From a virus: a stretch of DNA of 41,836 nt. Of this stretch, positions 37,388-41,836 are shown one piece after another. Made by a program: the position numbers and the translations under genes. The notes beneath the pieces were generated by a model. That model was not told the DNA's origin. It was given only the letters and a program-made list of their open reading frames with translations, and made no database searches. Numbering within the stretch: the stretch's first letter is position 1; the number at the start of each line of letters is the position of its first letter. Location: IMG/VR virus record IMGVR_UViG_3300024290_000001, positions 1 to 41,836 of that record; one strand, written 5' to 3'.

Positions 37388-37604
37388 ATATTAACTTCGT
37401 TCGGAATAGACTGCTTTCAACCATCTGTAGAGCCCCCTAGCTCTGTGGGTGGCCAGACCTGACCTAACCGTTTCGACCGGTTGGGTTGGGTCGCCTCAAC
37501 AATTCCGGCAAATGCTTGGCGGTGCCGGCTCGGCCGGCGGCAACGAACAATCAGTAACACCACTCACATAGCGACATCCAGCGGGAACGTCCGAACCCTG
37601 CGCG
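37388..37604. other. Intergenic stretch with hairpins in membrane cluster
   Basis: 217 bases without a convincing gene. It holds AGAGC-CCCCT-AGCTCT (37419-37436 region) and a GCCGGC..GCCGGC repeat (about 37523-37540), but no U-tract terminator. A leftward AT-rich TTAATATT lies near 37390. It may contain a weak promoter for the amidase gene. Nothing else was seen. Confidence 0.4.
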
Positions 37605-37778
37605 TCAACGAATGGGGCTTCCGAACGCGTGCAGCCCGAGAATCCCCACGAGGATGAATAGCACGAGCCAGCTACCGAACGCACCATATGGCTTTGCTTC
37701 GCCCCACGGACCGATGCCCCAGATTCCGAAGCATCCGACGAGAACATAGATTAGCCAGAACCAGATATTTGCGCCCAT
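37605..37778 (-). CDS. Small two-segment membrane protein (57 aa)
   Basis: MGANIWFWLIYVLVGCFGIW, then a polar hinge (GEAKPYGAF), then WLVLFILVGILGLHAFG: two membrane helices. GAGGAG lies eight bases before the ATG. Typical of a small holin or pinholin; uncertain. Confidence 0.6.
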   Translation of the reverse strand: MGANIWFWLIYVLVGCFGIWGIGPWGEAKPYGAFGSWLVLFILVGILGLHAFGSPIR

Positions 37779-37783
37779 GGTCT

Positions 37784-37954
37784 CTACTCCTCTTCAATCG
37801 TGATGCGATACCGTTTTCCTGCCTTCAAGTTGAATTTCTCCCTGAGCACATTGAACCATGCTTCTTGCGGCTGTCTTCCTGAGTGATCAGAGATCAGGAA
37901 CTTGACAATTCCATTGTTGATTATCGGCTCTTGGCACTCCCCCGTGATTTGCAT
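37784..37954 (-). CDS. Small soluble protein (56 aa)
   Basis: MQITGECQEPIINNGIVKFL, SDHSGRQPQEAWFNVLREKF and a basic end. Starts one base after the upstream TAA. Unknown; the only soluble gene among membrane genes here besides the amidase. Confidence 0.5.
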   Translation of the reverse strand: MQITGECQEPIINNGIVKFLISDHSGRQPQEAWFNVLREKFNLKAGKRYRITIEEE

Positions 37955-37955
37955 G

Positions 37956-38492
37956 TTAAGGCCTCAGGCCCATGACTACGCCAAATATCAGCGCAGCCGC
38001 AGCGATAAGAACGGATGCGAGGACCAATGTCTGACCTTTGTCAGTTGATCGATCCTGCTTGCTCTCAACCGTGGCATTACCCCTACCCTCTCCAGTGTCC
38101 ATGCGTGATGTCAGGCGATCGATCTTCTCGTTCGTAGTCTGGTTTGCGGTGACAAAAGACGCCTGCAACTGCTTAAGCATGTCACCAATGGCAACCTCGC
38201 TTTTCGCGGCAGACTCCTTCTGCGTTGATAGCGCGGCCGTCAGAGCTACAGCATTTGCCTTGGCAAGCTGGTCGACCAGATCCTTGTTAGCAGCAAACTT
38301 TCCATCAATGGTCAGAACCATGGCCGACAATGTGGAAGCCAGTTCGTCACGGGCCAAAGTCACTGCCCTATCGTTAGCATCTATTCGGCTATTGATTTGG
38401 CTGGAGAGGTTCTTGATCGCAAGCGTCAGAGCTTCTTTGACTGCGACGGTCGGATCAGGATTTGTGACGACAATCTTTTCCAGATCGGACAT
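37956..38492 (-). CDS. Coiled-coil protein with C-terminal membrane anchor (178 aa)
   Basis: Residues 20-130 are long helices with heptads (VKEALTLAIKNLSSQINSRI; DRLTSRMDTGEGRGNATVES), and the end is hydrophobic (TLVLASVLIAAAALIFGVVM). A C-terminal anchor with a coiled-coil domain resembles Rz-type spanin or holin-antiholin partners. It starts three bases after the upstream stop. Confidence 0.55.
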   Translation of the reverse strand: MSDLEKIVVTNPDPTVAVKEALTLAIKNLSSQINSRIDANDRAVTLARDELASTLSAMVLTIDGKFAANKDLVDQLAKANAVALTAALSTQKESAAKSEVAIGDMLKQLQASFVTANQTTNEKIDRLTSRMDTGEGRGNATVESKQDRSTDKGQTLVLASVLIAAAALIFGVVMGLRP

Positions 38493-38494
38493 GT

Positions 38495-38887
38495 CTATCG
38501 CTTGATGATCCTGGCTACGTTCTCAAATCCACGCTTTACGAAGTAGAACGAGATCACGAGATTGGCAGTCACGGAAACCCAACCCACTAGCGGGTCTGTC
38601 GTTCCGAGTCCAAGCACCTTGTCCCATACGAGTAGCTTGAAATAGTAGACGAGCGTCACATAGGCGAAGAGCTTCTCCACCTCCCATGGATGGCCAATCT
38701 CTGAGATCTTCAATTGCGATTCTGCGAGGATTTCGGCCTGCTGCGCTCCGATCTCCTTCCCAGCCAACTCGGCAGCCGTCTGGTTATCGGTCGTAGTGGC
38801 CGTAAGGTGAGCCTGATAGGCACTCACAAGCGCCTTGGCTACGGGGCCACCGAGAAACTGGAATATGAGGCTTGCGAAGGCGAACAT
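38495..38887 (-). CDS. 3-TM holin-like protein (130 aa)
   Basis: Three hydrophobic stretches: FASLIFQFLGGPVAKALVSA, KLFAYVTLVYYFKLLVWDKV, WVSVTANLVISFYFVKRGF, with an acidic/helical linker (AGKEIGAQQAEILAESQLK) between the first two. The pattern resembles 3-TM holins (GTA-type). It is likely a holin releasing the endolysin. It overlaps the next gene by one base (TGATG). Confidence 0.65.
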   Translation of the reverse strand: MFAFASLIFQFLGGPVAKALVSAYQAHLTATTTDNQTAAELAGKEIGAQQAEILAESQLKISEIGHPWEVEKLFAYVTLVYYFKLLVWDKVLGLGTTDPLVGWVSVTANLVISFYFVKRGFENVARIIKR

Positions 38888-39168
38888 CAGTCGCCTGCCT
38901 TGGTCTGCGGCGTGGCGGCAACTTCACCCTTGGATCCTACCGGACCAGTCGTGACGTGACGCAGCCATTCCGTTATCATGCCGATCGCTGCAACGATAAT
39001 CGGAATGAACGGTGTATATTTCGGGGGGATGAAAATGCCGATCTGATCCCCGTTGACCAGTTGGAGAAGCGGCACGACCGCGCCGGCCAATAGCCCCATC
39101 AGAACGAGAAACCGCGCGAAGATAATTGTTTTCCAGCCCTTGAGCTTTTGCGTGATGCTCGCAAACAT
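38887..39168 (-). CDS. 2-TM holin-like protein (93 aa)
   Basis: Two hydrophobic segments, WKTIIFARFLVLMGLLAGAV and PFIPIIVAAIGMITEWLRHV, separated by a polar loop, and a Gly/Lys tail. The short size and overlap with the 130-aa gene fit a holin pair. Exact family not named. Confidence 0.6.
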   Translation of the reverse strand: MFASITQKLKGWKTIIFARFLVLMGLLAGAVVPLLQLVNGDQIGIFIPPKYTPFIPIIVAAIGMITEWLRHVTTGPVGSKGEVAATPQTKAGD

Positions 39169-39169
39169 C

Positions 39170-39322
39170 TCAGGACTTCCTTAGTGCGTCGGCCTGCGCG
39201 TGAAGCTTCGCGGATAGCGCGTTGGCACCGATCACCATCTTTTGGATAGTGCCCTTGAAAAACCATATCAGAGCCCCGCCGCAGCCGAAACCGAGCGAGA
39301 AGCTTAGCCAAAATTCCGTCAT
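39170..39322 (-). CDS. Small membrane protein next to endolysin (50 aa)
   Basis: MTEFWLSFSLGFGCGGALIW F (split) is a single N-terminal membrane segment followed by a basic helix (KGTIQKMVIGANALSAKLHA). GGAAGGAAA lies before the ATG. Possible pinholin, spanin or holin antagonist. Confidence 0.6.
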   Translation of the reverse strand: MTEFWLSFSLGFGCGGALIWFFKGTIQKMVIGANALSAKLHAQADALRKS

Positions 39323-39323
39323 G

Positions 39324-39938
39324 TCATTTCCTTCCGAATAGGCGTGTGAAGAGAGACGCGATGAAGGCGCCGATACTGCCAGGCGCTGGATGGGACACAG
39401 ATGGATGTGATGGTATGGCGATCGTAGAAGGCCGCGCGGTGGCTTGCGGCATCGTCGTTCCTGTCGCTGCATGAGCGCCTGCAAGGTTCAGGGCGCCCGT
39501 AACATTGCCGTTGAACATTAACACCTCGGCATGACGTCTACGGGTGAGTCCAGCCATCTGCCTGCCTCCAGCATGATCGTATTGGAGAAGCGTAGCCATC
39601 GCTGCACTGGAATTGCCTGCGTTGATCTTGTCATCGATCGATGATTTGGCGAGAGACCCGGTGTTGAAGTCGAACGACACCAGAGCATCGAACTGCGGCT
39701 GTGTCATCGGAACCTTGATGTAGCGCTCGACGTTTCGCTCGACTGCGGCAAGATCCGTAGCCAAAATGTCGTCGCATTGCGCATCGGTGATCGTCTGACC
39801 ACGATACACAGCAGGAGGACCGGCAGCCGACGTATGGCCATATCCGATTGTCAGAACCCCGGTTCCGTCGTCATAAGTGTGGAGAAATTTTCCTTCGAAA
39901 GCTTCGATGAAGGATCGCCCATTTGGTGACGTTTTCAT
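39324..39938 (-). CDS. T4-type endolysin (lysozyme, GH24) with C-terminal amphipathic helix (204 aa)
   Basis: Muramidase of the GH24 family. The catalytic triad E15-x8-D24-x5-T30 is visible in IEAFEGKFLHTYDDGTGVLT, followed by IGYGHTSAAG. There is no signal or SAR segment, so it needs a holin. The C-terminal 45 residues (PSHPSVSHPAPGSIGAFIAS LFTRLFGRK, split) form a Pro-rich linker and a cationic amphipathic helix that may bind membrane. The start ATG at 39938 overlaps the esterase stop (ATGA); a longer start is possible but lacks support. Confidence 0.9.
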   Translation of the reverse strand: MKTSPNGRSFIEAFEGKFLHTYDDGTGVLTIGYGHTSAAGPPAVYRGQTITDAQCDDILATDLAAVERNVERYIKVPMTQPQFDALVSFDFNTGSLAKSSIDDKINAGNSSAAMATLLQYDHAGGRQMAGLTRRRHAEVLMFNGNVTGALNLAGAHAATGTTMPQATARPSTIAIPSHPSVSHPAPGSIGAFIASLFTRLFGRK

Positions 39939-40825
39939 GGGATTACTGCATTCCAACGCTGACCCCATGTCGTCGCGCCGTAGGGGTAACTGAAATGGAT
40001 ATTGTCATATCGATATGGTGCCCCGAGCAGATCGCCATTTGGTCCTTGGAAGACATGCGCGGCGGGATTCACCACAGCCAATTGCGCCGCTGCGACCGCT
40101 GACGACGTGAGGCCATTGATGTAGGTTACCTGAGCGACGTAGATATCCACATTCGGCCAATAGGAGTGAATGCTGTTGATCAGGTTCTGCAGGCTGGCTT
40201 GGTATACCGATCCCGGCGTGTTAAGGTCGCTTTCGCCCTGATCAATAAGAACTCGGGTAGGAACAAGACCTGCAGCAGATAATCTGAATGCCGTAACGCC
40301 AAGGCGGATGTTGTTCGCCCCGCCCGGCTCCCAATCGTGCATGTAGGAACCACCTACACCAATCGGGATCAGGTTGACCCGATCAGCCTTGCCGGAAGTA
40401 ATGCGCTGGTCGCCATAGGAACTGAACCAACTCCCCGTTGGATATGGAGCAGACAAGCCAGGCGGATAGCCAGTGGCGCCTAGCAGAGGATCAATAGGTC
40501 CCCCTGGCTTGGCTGTATAGCAACCGCCATCCTTGATGTTGTAATTGATGAGCTTGGTCGGATTGACAGGGATGTGAACTCCGTTCGCGGAATTGGTCCC
40601 ATTAGACTGGCTAATAAGGATATCATTGTCGATCTTGACCTGTCCTGGCTGCGGCGCACAGGAGACCTGAATTTTTCCCTGCGGGTTATTCCAGTCCGGG
40701 AAATAGTTCGGCGTTGGGTCAGCGACGATGAATGGGGCCGGGACATAGAGCGCATTCGGATCGCGCGCAAGTGATGGGGATACGACCTGCAGGAACAGAA
40801 ATGCTACGGCTGAGATGCGGTACAT
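39935..40825 (-). CDS. Secreted SASA/SGNH-type carbohydrate esterase (296 aa)
   Basis: Starts with a signal peptide, MYRISAVAFLFLQVVSPSLA, cleavage probable after residue 20. SGNH motifs follow in order: Ser74 in ISQSN (block I), GGS (158-160) in IPIGVGGSYMHDW, QGESD (196-200), and DNIH (274-277) with the Asp-His pair. This matches the SASA/sialate-O-acetylesterase-type family that deacetylates sugars. Its likely target is acetylated host exopolysaccharide or lipopolysaccharide. Its ATG overlaps the upstream stop (TGATG), and its stop overlaps the endolysin start. Confidence 0.8.
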   Translation of the reverse strand: MYRISAVAFLFLQVVSPSLARDPNALYVPAPFIVADPTPNYFPDWNNPQGKIQVSCAPQPGQVKIDNDILISQSNGTNSANGVHIPVNPTKLINYNIKDGGCYTAKPGGPIDPLLGATGYPPGLSAPYPTGSWFSSYGDQRITSGKADRVNLIPIGVGGSYMHDWEPGGANNIRLGVTAFRLSAAGLVPTRVLIDQGESDLNTPGSVYQASLQNLINSIHSYWPNVDIYVAQVTYINGLTSSAVAAAQLAVVNPAAHVFQGPNGDLLGAPYRYDNIHFSYPYGATTWGQRWNAVIP

Positions 40826-41748
40826 CAGTTCCACACCTTGCCAAAGATTCCTGAAACCTGAGAAGGCGGGACAGAGCCCATCCAAGTATATTGGCCAGAA
40901 ACATACAGATGCTCGAGCGCCGGCATCGTGTTGTGGCCAGGCGGGACATAATCAAAGAAATGAGCACTTGTCGGATAGGACACCTGTATGGTGGTGGGGA
41001 GCATGCTGGCCTGTTGCTTGCTATCCGAGACGTCTCCGATTGCTCCGTTCAGGCCAATCCCGACGAATGCCGCGCCGCCACCGCCAGGTAGACCGCTAAT
41101 GACTTCGGCCTTATTGGTTACGTCGACAAGGCAGCTAGTCACGCAAAAAAAATCAAGCTGGTTCGCTGGATTTCCGTTCGCCTGCCGATAGGCTGTGGCG
41201 TTGCAGTATGGGGAATTGTTCGTGGTACAGACGATCCAAACAGTGGTGGGGTCCTGCACCAGCATCTTGCGCGGAACCTGCTGGTAGTAGTTGCTGAGCC
41301 AACGATGCGTATGATTGTCCTCGCACTGGATCAGCGCGTTGATGCGACAGCCGCCTATGATGAGCTTGGTATGATCCGAGGCCATAACCTCCATGCCGTC
41401 CTGCCAGGCGCGAGCCGGTGGCGTTGTATCGTTAGCGTAGGGCGCAGACCATGCCAGGACCGGAAGACCGCCACTCACGCTCACGATGATATCGTAATTC
41501 GTGAGAGCCATAAGTCCGGAGGTCGAAAGGCAATAGGTATCTCTGGCGACGTCGATCGAAACCCAATTTGTTCCGTCGTAGACCGTCAATTGATTATGCG
41601 GAGACTTGTACGGCTCTAGGCAGACTGAAGTGCTGCCGGCTATGTCGGCTTCGGTAACGGGAACGCCATGCTGCGCTGTGAGCCTGATATCCTGACCAGC
41701 CCATGCCGGAGAAATGAAGAAAAGAGCAATCAGAAAAATGAGTTTCAT
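40825..41748 (-). CDS. Secreted Cys-rich tail-region protein (307 aa)
   Basis: Signal peptide MKLIFLIALFFISPAWAG (cleavage after AWA). The mature part is beta-rich, with about nine cysteines (CRINALIQCED; VCTTNNSPYC; FFCVTSC) suggesting extracytoplasmic disulfides. It contains HNQLTVYDGTNWVSID, common in fibre-like domains. It follows the fibre gene directly across the genome join (TAATG) and precedes the esterase, so these two exported proteins form a unit. Function unknown; a receptor-binding or polysaccharide-modifying partner is possible. Confidence 0.65.
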   Translation of the reverse strand: MKLIFLIALFFISPAWAGQDIRLTAQHGVPVTEADIAGSTSVCLEPYKSPHNQLTVYDGTNWVSIDVARDTYCLSTSGLMALTNYDIIVSVSGGLPVLAWSAPYANDTTPPARAWQDGMEVMASDHTKLIIGGCRINALIQCEDNHTHRWLSNYYQQVPRKMLVQDPTTVWIVCTTNNSPYCNATAYRQANGNPANQLDFFCVTSCLVDVTNKAEVISGLPGGGGAAFVGIGLNGAIGDVSDSKQQASMLPTTIQVSYPTSAHFFDYVPPGHNTMPALEHLYVSGQYTWMGSVPPSQVSGIFGKVWN

Positions 41749-41836
41749 TAAAGCCTCGAGTTCATTGTGATGAAGTTTGTCGCTAGCGGTATCAGCCCTA
41801 GAGCTGCCTGCCCCGCCGTAGCGCCGGCAATCGTAC
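41710..41836. repeat. Terminal direct repeat, copy 2 (assembly overlap)
   Basis: Exact copy of 1-127; the circular genome is about 41,709 bp. Confidence 0.9.

Noticed and set aside
37496-37747. Leftward 83-aa Cys/Pro frame, possibly an Rz1-like lipoprotein
   Set aside because: Overlaps the better supported 57-aa membrane gene, has no lipobox and no ribosome site.
1-41836. CRISPR array, insertion sequence, rRNA or retroelement
   Set aside because: No repeat-spacer series, transposase, ribosomal RNA or reverse transcriptase motif was seen on either strand.

Overview
The window looks like the complete genome of a temperate, short-tailed (podovirus-like) phage, assembled as a circle. The first 127 bases (1-127) recur exactly at the end (41710-41836). 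That points to a circular map of about 41,709 bp opened inside the late operon, because the 703-aa fibre gene ending at 39 is followed across the join by the gene starting at 41748. The host is most likely an alphaproteobacterium, probably a rhizobial/Bradyrhizobium-like member of Hyphomicrobiales. This rests on a GapR/DUF2312 protein, a DnaA domain-IV protein paired with a DUF1376 protein, a DUF6456-like protein and the integrase style; it is an inference, not a database result.

Layout. (1) Immunity region 23461-24516: a leftward Cro/YdaS-like gene, a rightward short CI-like repressor and a second rightward HTH gene, with five copies of a 15-bp operator (three left of the repressor gene, two right of it). 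(2) Leftward early operon 23771->19281: small proteins, a helix-turn-helix protein, a DnaA-domain-IV initiator-like protein, a DNA methyltransferase, GapR, DUF1376 and a DUF6456-like putative late regulator. (3) Rightward early operon 24280->31332: recombination (ERF annealing protein, YqaJ/lambda-type exonuclease, NinB, HNH nuclease), a second adenine methyltransferase and many small proteins. (4) Integration operon 31400->33146 with its own promoter and palindromes, ending in a tyrosine integrase, then a run of small accessory genes to 35634. (5) One long leftward late operon starting at a putative promoter near 19104. It runs through packaging (TerS-like, TerL), portal, scaffold, N4-gp56-like capsid, P22-like gp4/gp10 tail proteins, putative ejection proteins, tail fibres, a secreted Cys-rich protein, a secreted SASA-type esterase, a T4-type endolysin and an unusually long run of small membrane proteins, ending near 35660.

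How it fits together. The repressor should silence both early operons through the two operator clusters. After induction the left operon would supply replication functions and the late regulator, and the right operon recombination and host-takeover functions. The late regulator would then act at the palindrome-bearing promoter. Terminator-like hairpins inside the late operon suggest antitermination or attenuation. No helicase, primase or polymerase was found, so replication appears to rely on the host.

The most interesting features are the lambda-like five-site operator array around a repressor with no cleavage domain, a structural gene whose only sensible start is ATC behind a perfect Shine-Dalgarno sequence, three signal-peptide proteins within the late operon, and the membrane-peptide cluster at its end.
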